Notes under the pieces: model-generated
What the model was told of the DNA's origin: nothing
Databases searched by the model: none
Seen by the model: only the letters and a program-made list of their open reading frames with translations
In this document: in pieces, positions 24,875-33,631 of the stretch
How the letters are laid out: each line of letters opens with the position of its first letter
Numbering within the stretch: position 1 is the stretch's first letter
Made by a program: the position numbers and the translations under genes
Assembly (NCBI GenBank): GCA_036560145.1
Contig: DATBRV010000149.1
Location: 8,068-72,067 of the forward strand
Source: DATBRV01 sp036560145
GTDB taxonomy: Bacteria > Myxococcota_A > UBA9160 > SMWR01
Reading direction: 5' to 3'
DNA: 64,000 bases

Positions 24875-25467
24875 GCGGGTCATTGCGCGTCGAATCGCTG
24901 AGTGCCCGGCCGAGCTCGGGAAGGGTCTCCATGCATCCCGCGCGGCGCTCGCTGCTCTGGCTCAACCTGCTGGGCGGGATCGCCGTGCTCGGCAGCTACG
25001 TGCACGGGCTCGCCTCGAACCCGCTCACGCGAGGGGCGGTGTGGGGCGACGTGCCGGAGGCGCTGCGCCCGTTCTATACGCTCAACATGTTCCTGGCGGC
25101 GGCGGGCTACTTCGCCTTCAGCTCCTTCGTGTTCCGCCGCCTCGACCCGGAGCGCACGCGGATCGCCGGAGGCTTCGGCTTCGGCGCCTTCAAGTACCTG
25201 TATGCGCTGATCCTGGCGCCGTCGGCGCTCTGGCTGCCGCTCACCTTCGAGATGCTCGAGGCGCCGAGCCCGGCGCTCTGGCTCGCGATCCGCGTCACCC
25301 TCGCGTTGGTGGGGCTTGGCTCGCTCGGCCTGATGGCGGCCGTCGCCAGCGCCACGCCGCACAGCGCGCCGGGCGCCCGCCGGGCCGCCCTGGTGGGTAC
25401 ACTGTTCTTTGCACTCCAGACGGCGGTGCTGGACGCCCTGATCTGGCCCGCGTGCTTTCCGGTGTAG
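24871..25467 (+). CDS. Polytopic membrane protein of the CarH-divergent operon
   Basis: 198 residues, ATG in an ATGA overlap with the preceding tiny gene. After ~25 polar residues there are about five to six hydrophobic segments (LLWLNLLGGIAVLGSYVHG; LNMFLAAAGYFAFSSFVF; LYALILAPSALWLPLTF; LAIRVTLALVGLGSLGLMAAV; LVGTLFFALQTAVLDAL). No catalytic or transport motif is visible and no family is recognised. The three consecutive overlapping membrane genes may build one complex, followed in the same transcript by an SDR and an acyltransferase. Confidence 0.7.
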   Translation: MSGSLRVESLSARPSSGRVSMHPARRSLLWLNLLGGIAVLGSYVHGLASNPLTRGAVWGDVPEALRPFYTLNMFLAAAGYFAFSSFVFRRLDPERTRIAGGFGFGAFKYLYALILAPSALWLPLTFEMLEAPSPALWLAIRVTLALVGLGSLGLMAAVASATPHSAPGARRAALVGTLFFALQTAVLDALIWPACFPV

Positions 25468-25477
25468 GGAGGCGCCC

Positions 25478-26485
25478 GTGACCCGTACGCTCGTGAAGGA
25501 GCACCTCGGCGTGTCGCGCCCGCAGGTCTGGCTCGGCCACGCCCTCGGTCGGATCGTCGATCCGCTCATCATCCCGTCTTTCGATCGCACCGGCTATCGC
25601 ATCCACGCACTGCGCTTCCAGCCCGGGGATCTCGACGTCGACCTCTCGGGGCGCCGCTGCCTGGTCACTGGCGCCAACTCGGGCATCGGCTTCGAGACCT
25701 CGCGCGCGCTGGCCGGACTCGGTGCCGAGGTCGTGCTGCTGTGCCGCAGCCGCGAGCGCGGCGAGCAGGCGCTCGAGCGGATCCGCGCCGAGACCGGAAA
25801 TCGACGCGTCTCGCTCGAGGTCCTCGACGTCTCGGACCTCGCCTCGGTCCGCGCCGCGGGCGCGCGCCTCGCCGAAGCTCGCGTGGACGTGCTGGTGCAC
25901 AACGCCGGCGTGCTGCCGGACGAGCGCGCCCTGACCCGTGACGGCCTCGAGCTCACGCTCGCCACCCACGTGGTCGGGCCCTGGCTGCTCACCCGTCTTC
26001 TGAAGCCCCTCCTGCTCGAATCCGAAGACGGCCGGGTGATCTGGGTCTCCTCCGGAGGCATGTACGCCCGACACCTCGCGCTCCGCGATCCGAACTGGGA
26101 GAAGCGCGGGTATGACGGCGTGAGCGCCTACGCGGAGACCAAGCGGGCCCAGCTGGTGCTGGCCGAGCTGTGGGCCGAAGATCTCGCGGGCAGCTCGGTG
26201 GTGGTGAACGCGATGCACCCGGGCTGGGTGGACACGCCGGCGGTGCAGAGCTCGCTGCCGCGCTTCCATCGCCTCACGCGCAGCATCCTGAGAACCCCCG
26301 CCGAGGGCGCCGACACCGTCCTCTGGCTGGCCGCCAGCCAGAGGGCGCGCGCGTGGAGCGGGCGCTTCTTCTTCGACCGCGAGCCCCGCTGCACGCATCT
26401 GCTCCCCGGCACGCGCGAATCCGGGGCCGATCGCCGCGCGCTCTGGGATCTGTGCGAGCGGCTGTGCGAGGAGACCCACCGATGA
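25478..26485 (+). CDS. Short-chain dehydrogenase (DHRS12-like)
   Basis: 335 residues, GTG start behind GGGAGGCGCCC. Residues 1-55 are an N-terminal extension (IIPSFDRTGY) typical of DHRS12/retinol-dehydrogenase-like SDRs. The cofactor loop TGANSGIG is at 64-71, NAG at ~138, serines in WVSSGG, and the catalytic Y218-x3-K222 in YAETK. It is an NAD(P)-dependent oxidoreductase probably acting on a lipid or isoprenoid alcohol/ketone. The stop overlaps the acyltransferase start (ATGA), so both are expressed together in the CarH-divergent operon. Confidence 0.88.
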   Translation: MTRTLVKEHLGVSRPQVWLGHALGRIVDPLIIPSFDRTGYRIHALRFQPGDLDVDLSGRRCLVTGANSGIGFETSRALAGLGAEVVLLCRSRERGEQALERIRAETGNRRVSLEVLDVSDLASVRAAGARLAEARVDVLVHNAGVLPDERALTRDGLELTLATHVVGPWLLTRLLKPLLLESEDGRVIWVSSGGMYARHLALRDPNWEKRGYDGVSAYAETKRAQLVLAELWAEDLAGSSVVVNAMHPGWVDTPAVQSSLPRFHRLTRSILRTPAEGADTVLWLAASQRARAWSGRFFFDREPRCTHLLPGTRESGADRRALWDLCERLCEETHR

Positions 26486-27519
26486 GCGCCGCAGCGCCCC
26501 CCGCCCGGGTCACCCCCTCCGAGCCGCGGGCGAAGCTGCTGCGGCGCCTCGTCACGGTCCCAGGCTACGCACTGGCGTGTCTGTTCGCGCTCGCGTCGGC
26601 GCCGCTCTGGGCGCCGGCGGCTGCGGTGGTGGATCTGATCCGGCGCGATGGCGGCGTCGCGCTGCGCAGCGGCGCCTTCCTGACCTGCTACCTCGTCTGC
26701 GAGCTGGCGGGGCTCCTGATCAGCGCCGGGCTCTGGCTGCTGCGGCCGATCGCGCGCTGGGACGCCGAGCGCTGGAGCGCGCTGCACTACCGCCTCCAGG
26801 ATGTCTGGGGCGCGTCGCTGCTGGCCGCAGCCGTGCGGCTATTCGACCTGCGCCTCGAGATCGAGGATTCGCGCGCGCGCTTGGGCGAGGGCCCCTATCT
26901 GCTGCTCCTGCGCCATGCGAGCACCGGCGACACGCTGCTCGCCTCGGCGCTGGTCGGCCGTCCCCACGGCATCGAGCTCCGCTACGTGCTCAAGCGCGAG
27001 TTGCTCTGGGATCCCTGCCTCGACGTGGTCGGCAATCGCCTGCCCCACGTCTTCGTCGACCGCGACTCGAACGATTCGCAGCGTGAGGTCGCGCGTGTGC
27101 AGGCGGCGGCCCGGGATCTTTCGCCGCGCGACGGCGTGCTGATCTACCCGGAGGGCACGCGCTTCTCCGAGGCCAAGCGCGCGCGAGTGCTCGAGCGGCT
27201 GGCTCGCGAGGGCGACCTGAAGGCGCTCGAGTACGCGCGCTCGCTGCACGGCGTGCTGCCGCCGCGCCCCGGCGGCGCGCTCGCCCTGCTCGAGGCGGCG
27301 CCGCACGCGGACGTCGTCGTGTGCGCGCACACCGGCTTCGAGGGCGCCGCCACGCTGGCGCAGCTCTGGCGGGGCGAGCTGCTGCACCAGACGATCCGCG
27401 TGCGCTTCCAGCGCATCCCCCGCGCGTCGATCCCCACCTCGCGAGACGCCCAGGCCGAATGGCTGCGCGAGCGCTGGCAGGAGATCGACGCCTGGCTGGC
27501 GAGCCAGCGGGCGCGCTGA
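26482..27519 (+). CDS. PlsC-type membrane acyltransferase
   Basis: 345 residues. Two or three N-terminal hydrophobic helices (~26-50, 65-90) are followed by the glycerolipid acyltransferase motifs: H145-x4-D150 (RHASTGD), the FVDRDS substrate block at 191-196 and YPEGTR at 222-227. It should acylate lysophosphatidate or a related lipid from acyl-CoA/ACP, remodelling membrane lipid. It is the last gene of the rightward CarH-associated operon; the next gene (malic enzyme) begins 87 bases on and looks independent. Confidence 0.88.
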   Translation: MSAAAPPARVTPSEPRAKLLRRLVTVPGYALACLFALASAPLWAPAAAVVDLIRRDGGVALRSGAFLTCYLVCELAGLLISAGLWLLRPIARWDAERWSALHYRLQDVWGASLLAAAVRLFDLRLEIEDSRARLGEGPYLLLLRHASTGDTLLASALVGRPHGIELRYVLKRELLWDPCLDVVGNRLPHVFVDRDSNDSQREVARVQAAARDLSPRDGVLIYPEGTRFSEAKRARVLERLAREGDLKALEYARSLHGVLPPRPGGALALLEAAPHADVVVCAHTGFEGAATLAQLWRGELLHQTIRVRFQRIPRASIPTSRDAQAEWLRERWQEIDAWLASQRAR

Positions 27520-27606
27520 CGGGCGATCGGGTCGCTTCGGCCAACGGCCCTCCGCATGCGGCTCTGGCGAGTGGTAGTCTGACGCCAGGCCCCGCTGGAG
27601 TGCCAG

Positions 27607-29322
27607 ATGAAGGAAGAGAGCTACGACCAGAAGCTCGGCGGCGAGGACCGCATCGAGACACGCAAGCGCGGCGTCTGGCTGCTCAAGAACCCGTCCACCA
27701 ACAAGGGGCTCGCCTACACGCTCGAGGAGCGCCGGGCGCTGGGCCTGGACGGCCTGCTGCCGGACCAGGTGCTCGAGATCGGGCAGCAGGTCGAGCTCGA
27801 GCTGGAGCACATCCGGGCCAAGGCGACCGACCTCGAGAAGTACATCGGGCTCACCAGCCTCCAGGACCTGAACGAGGTGCTCTTCTACCGCGTGCTGGTC
27901 GAGAACCTGCCCGAGCTGCTTCCGATCGTCTATACGCCGACGGTGGGGCTCGCCTGCCAGAAGTTCAGCCACATCCTGCGCTCGGCGCGCGGCATCTGGA
28001 TCACCCCGGACAACGTGGGCCGCGTGCGCGAGGTCCTCGAGAACGCGCCCTTCCGCGACATCCGGCTGCTGGTGGTCACCGACAACGAGCGGATCCTCGG
28101 CCTCGGCGATCTCGGCGCCGGCGGCATGGGCATTCCGATCGGGAAGCTCGCGCTCTACGTGGCCGGCTCGGGCATCCATCCCTCGAAGGTCCTGCCCGTG
28201 AGCCTCGACGTGGGCACCAACAACCAGACGCTGCTCGACGATCCCCTCTACAACGGCTACCGGCAGCGGCGCCTCACCGGGCAGGCCTACTTCGACTTCG
28301 TCGAGAAGTTCGTGCAGGGCGTGCGCGACGTGTTCCCGCGCGCGGTACTCCAGTGGGAGGACTTCGCGAAGACGCACTCCTTCACGCTGCTCGAGCGCTA
28401 TCGCAAGCGCGTTCCGAGCTTCAACGACGACATCCAGGGCACGGCGGCGGTGACGCTCGGCGGCATCTTCGCGGCGCTCCGGATCACCGGGCAGACGATC
28501 GCCGAGCAGCGCGTGCTCTTCATCGGCGCAGGGGGCGCCTGCATCGGCATCGCCCGGCTGACCAAGGCCGCCATGCGGCGGGCGGGCGCCAGCGACGAGG
28601 ACGTCCACCGCGCGATCGCCGCCTTCGACACCCAAGGGCTGCTGCACGAGGGCCACGAGATCCAGGAGCCCTACAAGCGCGAGTTCGCGCTCAGCAAGCA
28701 GAACCTCGATCACTACCGCATCGATGCCAGCGCCAACCCGACCCCCGTGGACGCGATCCGCGGCTTCCGTCCGACGATCCTGGTGGGCGCGACCGCGCAG
28801 CCCGGCGCCTTCACGCGCGAGATGCTCGAGGAGATGGCGAGCCATGTCGAGCGGCCCGTGATCCTGCCGCTCTCGAACCCCACCTCGAAGTCGGAGTGCA
28901 CGCCGAAGGATGCGCTCGACTGGACCGGCGGCCGCGCCATCGTGGCGACCGGCAGTCCCTTCGAGGACGTCGTGCGCGCGGGGCAGCGGCACGTGATCGG
29001 GCAGAGCAACAACGTCTTCATCTTCCCCGGCGTGGGCCTCGGGGCGATCGTCTCGGAAGCGCGCGAGATCAGCGACGAGATGTTCGCGGTCGCCGCGCAG
29101 ACGCTGGCCGGCTGCGTGCGCGACGAGCGCCTGGCGCAGGGCGCCATCTTCCCGAGCCAGAGCGAGCTGCGCGAGGTCAGCTTCCGGATCGCGTGCGCGG
29201 TCGTCCGCACCGCGCGCGACGCCCACCTGGGCCGCGCGATTCCCGACGACCAGATCGAAGGGACCGTCCGCAGCGCGATCTGGTGGCCGAGCTACATCCC
29301 GATCCTCGCGCGCGAGGAGTAG
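27607..29322 (+). CDS. maeA: NAD-dependent malic enzyme
   Basis: 571 residues, close to the ~560 usual for the large malic enzymes of the SfcA/MaeA type. It decarboxylates malate to pyruvate with NAD(P)+. Visible: YTPTVG, catalytic Tyr region, VVTDNERILGLGDLGAGGMGIPIGK, the metal-binding FNDDIQGTAAV, and the cofactor loop FIGAGGACIG. The start has GGAG in GCTGGAGTGCCAG upstream. It feeds pyruvate to NifJ-type or pyruvate dehydrogenase routes and NAD(P)H for lipid synthesis; no operon partner. Confidence 0.93.
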   Translation: MKEESYDQKLGGEDRIETRKRGVWLLKNPSTNKGLAYTLEERRALGLDGLLPDQVLEIGQQVELELEHIRAKATDLEKYIGLTSLQDLNEVLFYRVLVENLPELLPIVYTPTVGLACQKFSHILRSARGIWITPDNVGRVREVLENAPFRDIRLLVVTDNERILGLGDLGAGGMGIPIGKLALYVAGSGIHPSKVLPVSLDVGTNNQTLLDDPLYNGYRQRRLTGQAYFDFVEKFVQGVRDVFPRAVLQWEDFAKTHSFTLLERYRKRVPSFNDDIQGTAAVTLGGIFAALRITGQTIAEQRVLFIGAGGACIGIARLTKAAMRRAGASDEDVHRAIAAFDTQGLLHEGHEIQEPYKREFALSKQNLDHYRIDASANPTPVDAIRGFRPTILVGATAQPGAFTREMLEEMASHVERPVILPLSNPTSKSECTPKDALDWTGGRAIVATGSPFEDVVRAGQRHVIGQSNNVFIFPGVGLGAIVSEAREISDEMFAVAAQTLAGCVRDERLAQGAIFPSQSELREVSFRIACAVVRTARDAHLGRAIPDDQIEGTVRSAIWWPSYIPILAREE

Positions 29323-29338
29323 CGGGGCGGCGCTGGAG

Positions 29339-30562
29339 CTAACGCTTCTTCAGCAGCTTCTGGAAGCGCGCCTGCTGGAAGGTGATGCAGGTCGAATCCG
29401 CGGGAATCTCTTCGAGCGGCTTGGCGACCAGCGAGGGCGTGATGCCGGCCTCCTGCGCAGCCGGCCGGAGCGCGGCGAGGTCGAAGCCGTAGAGCTTGGC
29501 GGCGTTCTCGCCGAGCATCATGCGGACCTCCTTCTCGGCGATGCCCGAGAAGGCGAAGCGCATGTTCTCGCGCGAATACGGGTAGCAGCCCTCGTAGTGG
29601 GGGTAGTCGTTGCCCCAGAGCACCCGGTCGACGCCGACGATCTCGCGTCCCTCGACGTCCGCCGGTGACGGGAAGCTCGCGCCGTACCAGCAGTTGCGCC
29701 TGGCGTAGAAGCTGGGGAGCTCCTTCAAGGCCGGATCCTTCGAGGTGTCGATCTCGCCGATCGCGCCCGCCTTCCAGGCGAGGTACATCGCGTCCATGCC
29801 GCGCATCAGCTTGGGCGCCCAGGCGGCTCCGGATTCCGTGAGGATGTAGCGGAGCTTCGGGAAGCGCTCGAAGACGCCGCCCATGATCAGGTGCGTGTAG
29901 CCGCGCTGCACGAAGAACGACATCTCCATCGCCCAGAGCGCCTTCGAGCCCTGGCCCTCGCAGTAGGCGGGGGAGCCCTGCCCGGAGTGCTGGTTGATCA
30001 CGACGTCGCAATCCTGGATCACGGCCCAGAGCCGGTCGTAGTCCGGGTGGTTGAGCGGCCGCAGGTGGACGTCCGAGGGCGAGGGCAGGGGAAGCAGCAC
30101 GCCGCCCCGCAAGCCATGGCTCGCGATCCAGCGAACGTCGGCGATCGCGTCGTCAATTTCATTCAGGTGGATCAGCCCGATCCCGGCGCGGCGCGCGGGC
30201 TCTTCGGCGCAGAAGTCGGCGAGCCAGCGGTTGTGCGCGCGGGCTCCGGCGAGATAGCGCGCGTACTGCTCGGGAGAAGGCGGCGGCGCAATGTGGAAGG
30301 CCTGGTGGTAGAAGGGCGGAACGGTGTTGGGAAAGATCACCTCGCCGACGACGCCGTCCTTCTGGAGGTCGGCGCGGCGCTCGTTCGAGTCCCAGTTCTT
30401 GGTCTTCTTGCCCCCGACGTGCTTCTCCGAGGGGTTCCGGTACCGGCCCCGCCAGGCGTCGAAGTCGGGGCGCTGGTCGGGATCGAGATACTCCCGATAG
30501 GCGTCGATGGCCGCGCCCGCGTGGGTGTCGGCGGTGATGGCGACGTAGGGCTGCTCGCTCAT
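29339..30562 (-). CDS. Amidohydrolase family (ACMSD-like) metal enzyme
   Basis: 407 residues of the amidohydrolase_2 superfamily: D12-T-H14 metal motif in ITADTHAG, VINQHSG in the middle strand, TESGAAWAP, and GNDYPHYEG near the end carrying the catalytic Asp. Members catalyse hydrolysis or non-oxidative decarboxylation of aromatic or lipid-like acids. The first ~90 residues include an insertion (NPSEKHVGGKKTKNWD) also seen in environmental homologues annotated as predicted hydrolases. It diverges from the inositol-oxygenase-like gene by 38-62 bases. Substrate unknown. Confidence 0.85.
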   Translation of the reverse strand: MSEQPYVAITADTHAGAAIDAYREYLDPDQRPDFDAWRGRYRNPSEKHVGGKKTKNWDSNERRADLQKDGVVGEVIFPNTVPPFYHQAFHIAPPPSPEQYARYLAGARAHNRWLADFCAEEPARRAGIGLIHLNEIDDAIADVRWIASHGLRGGVLLPLPSPSDVHLRPLNHPDYDRLWAVIQDCDVVINQHSGQGSPAYCEGQGSKALWAMEMSFFVQRGYTHLIMGGVFERFPKLRYILTESGAAWAPKLMRGMDAMYLAWKAGAIGEIDTSKDPALKELPSFYARRNCWYGASFPSPADVEGREIVGVDRVLWGNDYPHYEGCYPYSRENMRFAFSGIAEKEVRMMLGENAAKLYGFDLAALRPAAQEAGITPSLVAKPLEEIPADSTCITFQQARFQKLLKKR

Positions 30563-30624
30563 GGGGATGGCTCCGTCGACAGATGATTTAGCAGCGCGGG
30601 ATGGGTTTGCCTAGTGTTCGCGCG

Positions 30625-31305
30625 ATGCGTTGGTGGAAGTCGGGAAAGCGCGAGCAGCGTTCCTTCCGCAAGCGCGCGTATGCCATCGAGCTCGCCCATG
30701 GCGCCCAGACGCGCGAATCCGTCGCACTGCTCGCCCGCAAGTACGCGCAGCCGGTCTTCGGGCGGGTCGACACCTGGACGTTGATCGAGCGCCTCTCCGA
30801 GTGCGTCGATCCCACCGACGTGGCTCTCGGCGCGACCAGCCAGAAGGTTCACGTGCTCCAGGTGCTCGAAGCCATGGAGCGCGACGGTGTCGAGGACGGG
30901 AACCTGTGGCTCGCGGCGCTGCTGCACGACCTCGGCAAGCTGCTGCTGCTCGCGGGTGAGAAGCCCGAGAACGTGGTGTGCTTCAACACGCCGATCGGAA
31001 GCTATGCGCCCGGCATCGGGCTCGATGCCTGCGTGATGCAGTGGAACCACGACGAGTTCGGCTTCTCGCGGCTCGAGGGTCACGTGCCCGAGCCGGTCGC
31101 CTGGCTGGTCCGCTATCACAGCCTTCGCCTCGAGCACTGCGAGGCGCTCATGAACGAGCGCGATTGCGCCTACACCGAGCGGTACCTGAGGCCGTTCCAG
31201 CACTACGATCAGGGCTCGAAGTCGCAGGTGCGCCGGCCTTCGCGGCCGCTCGCGGCCTATCGCGATCGGCTGGGCGACGCGCTGCCGCGCAGCCTCGTCT
31301 TCTGA
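30625..31305 (+). CDS. Inositol-oxygenase-like di-iron protein
   Basis: 226 residues from ATG 30625 (an in-frame ATG at 30601 adds eight residues; neither has a clear ribosome site). It keeps all six iron ligands of the myo-inositol oxygenase fold: H76, H101-D102 (LHDLGK), H142 (WNHDE), H165 (RYHS) and D195 (HYDQGSK). MIOX cleaves a C-C bond of inositol with O2 using a mixed-valent di-iron centre. It is the first gene of a run with an FAD oxidoreductase (9 bases later) and a GT2 glycosyltransferase. The substrate may be a cyclitol or a modified sugar rather than free inositol. Confidence 0.75.
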   Translation: MRWWKSGKREQRSFRKRAYAIELAHGAQTRESVALLARKYAQPVFGRVDTWTLIERLSECVDPTDVALGATSQKVHVLQVLEAMERDGVEDGNLWLAALLHDLGKLLLLAGEKPENVVCFNTPIGSYAPGIGLDACVMQWNHDEFGFSRLEGHVPEPVAWLVRYHSLRLEHCEALMNERDCAYTERYLRPFQHYDQGSKSQVRRPSRPLAAYRDRLGDALPRSLVF

Positions 31306-31314
31306 GCCGGCCGG

Positions 31315-32604
31315 ATGGCGAGCCGGATCGTGATCCTGGGGGCTGGCGTGACGGGGGTCGCGGCCGCGCGCGCCTCCGGCGGCGTCGCGTACGAGGCGGC
31401 CGAGCATCCGGGCGGCATCTGCGGCTCCTACTCGCGCAGCCCGGGCTCGAACGAGCGCCAGCACGGGGTGGCCAAGGACGACGCCTATCAATTCGAGCCG
31501 GGCGGCGGGCACTGGATCTTCGGGGGAGAGCCGGAGGTCCTCGAGCTGATCGACGCGCTCGCGCCGGTCCAGCGCTTCGAACGCCGCTCAGCGGTCTTCT
31601 TCCCGGAGCAGGGCCGCTTCGTGCCCTACCCATTGCAGGAGCACCTGGATTTCCTGCCGCCGGAGGTCGCGGCTCGCGCTCGGGGCGAGCAGCGCGATGC
31701 GGGCGGCGCGGCGTTCACGTTCAGCGAGTGGCTCCGCCGGCGATTCGGCGCCACGCTCTGCGAGCTCTTCTTCCATCCTTTCCATGAGCTCTACACCGCG
31801 GGGCTCTGCGACCGCATCGCGCCGCAGGGGTCCGAGAAGTCCCCGCTTGCGCGGCCGGGACCGGCCGCGCGAACGGGAGCCGGCTACAACGCGAGCTTCG
31901 TCTATCCGCGCGAGGGGCTCGACACGCTGGTGGGTCGCCTCGCCGCCGGCTCCCGCATCGAGCTCGGAAAGCGCGCCGTGCGGATCGCTTCCGACGCGCG
32001 CGAGGTCCACTTCGCCGACGGGACGACGGCTGGCTACGACCGGCTGCTCTCGACCCTGCCCCTCGACCAGACGCTCGCGATGGCGGGCCTGCGCGTCGAG
32101 GCCGCGCAGGATCCCCACAGCTCCGTGCTGGTGCTGAACATCGGGGCGCTGCGCGGCCCGGCCTGTCCGGATCAGCACTGGCTCTACCTTCCCGGCTCGC
32201 GTTCGGGCTTCCACCGGATCGGCTTCTACAGCAACGTCGACGCCGGCTTCCTGCCCGCCGCGCACCGCGATTCGCGCACGCGGGTCTCGCTCTACGTCGA
32301 GCGCGCGTTCGCGGCGGGAGCGCGATCCGCGGAGGCCGAGGAGAGGCGCTACGCAGCGGCGGTCGTCGCCGAGCTCCAGGATTGGGGGTTCATCGCCGAG
32401 CCCGAGGTGGTGGACGCGAGCTGGGTCGAGACGGCCTACACCTGGTCGTGGCCGGGCTCGCGCTGGCGCGAGCGGGCGCTCGAGGCGCTCGAGCAGCGGG
32501 GAGTCGAGCTGGCGGGCCGCTACGCCTGCTGGCGCTTCCAGGGCATCGCCGATTCGATCCGGGACGGGCTGCGGGCCGGAGCGCGGCTGCGCGAGGCCCG
32601 CTAG
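31315..32604 (+). CDS. FAD-dependent oxidoreductase (amine-oxidase/UDP-galactopyranose-mutase-like)
   Basis: 429 residues. IVILGAGVTGVAAARA at 5-20 is the FAD Rossmann loop, followed by an E.A..PGG.C motif. The middle has ELFFHPFHELYTAGL and YPREGLDTLV, resembling protoporphyrinogen oxidase/UGM-like flavoproteins that act on sugars or desaturate lipids, and the C-terminus ends with GIADSIRDGLRAG. It is sandwiched between the inositol-oxygenase-like and glycosyltransferase genes with gaps of 9 and 7 bases, so it very likely acts on the same saccharide or cyclitol-containing product. Confidence 0.8.
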   Translation: MASRIVILGAGVTGVAAARASGGVAYEAAEHPGGICGSYSRSPGSNERQHGVAKDDAYQFEPGGGHWIFGGEPEVLELIDALAPVQRFERRSAVFFPEQGRFVPYPLQEHLDFLPPEVAARARGEQRDAGGAAFTFSEWLRRRFGATLCELFFHPFHELYTAGLCDRIAPQGSEKSPLARPGPAARTGAGYNASFVYPREGLDTLVGRLAAGSRIELGKRAVRIASDAREVHFADGTTAGYDRLLSTLPLDQTLAMAGLRVEAAQDPHSSVLVLNIGALRGPACPDQHWLYLPGSRSGFHRIGFYSNVDAGFLPAAHRDSRTRVSLYVERAFAAGARSAEAEERRYAAAVVAELQDWGFIAEPEVVDASWVETAYTWSWPGSRWRERALEALEQRGVELAGRYACWRFQGIADSIRDGLRAGARLREAR

Positions 32605-32611
32605 GTCGCGC

Positions 32612-33631
32612 ATGGACTTCGGGCTGCCGCGGCTGCCGAGCGAGGCCGAGATCGCGGCCGGAATCCCCGCGATCCCGCCGGTGCCCGCGTGCGAAGCCCG
32701 GCCGTTCTGGTCGGTGATGCTTCCGAACTACCAGAGCGATGCCTATCTCGCGCGCGCTCTCGCGAGCGTGCTCGCCCAGGATCCGGGCCCGGCCGCGATG
32801 CAGATCGAGGTGATCGACGACGCCTCGCCCTCCGGAGACCCGCAGGCGCTGGTCGAGAAGCTCGGCGGCGGGCGGGTCGGCTTCCACCGGCACCCGAGCA
32901 ACCTCGGGGCTACGCAGACCTTCAACACCTGCCTGCGTCGCGCCCGGGGACGTTGGGTGCACATCCTGCACGCCGACGACGAGGTGCTCGCGGGCTTCTA
33001 CGCCGCCTACCAGCGCGTGATCGGGTTGCGCGAGGATCTCGTGATGGCGGTCGGTCCGGTCGCCACGATCGACGAGCGGGGCGCGCGCCTGAACGCACCG
33101 GGCCCCGCCCGGGCCGGGGAGGGGCGCATCCTCCGCGACTTCGCGAAGCGGCAGGCCACCCGGCAGCAGGTGCAGTTCGCCGGCTGGGTGCTGCGCCGCG
33201 AAGCCTGCGAGCGCGCGGGCGGCTTCTGCACGCTCCTCCACCACTGCGCCGACATGGAGCTCGCCTTTCGCCTCGGCCTGCTCGGGCCGGTCGGCAGCGT
33301 GGCGCAGGCCTACGGCTGCTATCGCATCCACGCCGGATCGGATTCGCGACGCTTGATGGAGACGGGGGAGAACATCCGCGAGATCGCGCTCGCGATCGGG
33401 ATCAACCGGCGCAGGCTCGCCCGGGCGCGCCTCCCCGCGCCGCGCCGCTCCTGGCGGAGGCGGATCGCGGGGGTCGCGGACCGCTACGCCCGTCTGCTCG
33501 CCGCCGCAGGGTCGACGCAGGGAAGCCTCGCGCAGGCGCGCTGGGCGCTTCGCCTCTGGCCGACACCGCGCCGCGCGCGGGCGGCCGCGAGCGCGTGGCT
33601 GGCGCACGCGAGGGCCGGGCGGCCTGGCTAG
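32612..33631 (+). CDS. Family 2 glycosyltransferase
   Basis: 339 residues of GT-A fold: SVMLPNYQSDAYLARALASVLAQ at ~36-58, VIDDASPSGD, NLGATQTFN and the metal-binding HADDE. It transfers a sugar from a nucleotide donor to a lipid, polysaccharide or protein. No membrane helices. It is the third gene of the MIOX-like operon. Its stop shares a CTAG with the stop of the convergent BKACE gene (4-base overlap). Confidence 0.85.
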   Translation: MDFGLPRLPSEAEIAAGIPAIPPVPACEARPFWSVMLPNYQSDAYLARALASVLAQDPGPAAMQIEVIDDASPSGDPQALVEKLGGGRVGFHRHPSNLGATQTFNTCLRRARGRWVHILHADDEVLAGFYAAYQRVIGLREDLVMAVGPVATIDERGARLNAPGPARAGEGRILRDFAKRQATRQQVQFAGWVLRREACERAGGFCTLLHHCADMELAFRLGLLGPVGSVAQAYGCYRIHAGSDSRRLMETGENIREIALAIGINRRRLARARLPAPRRSWRRRIAGVADRYARLLAAAGSTQGSLAQARWALRLWPTPRRARAAASAWLAHARAGRPG

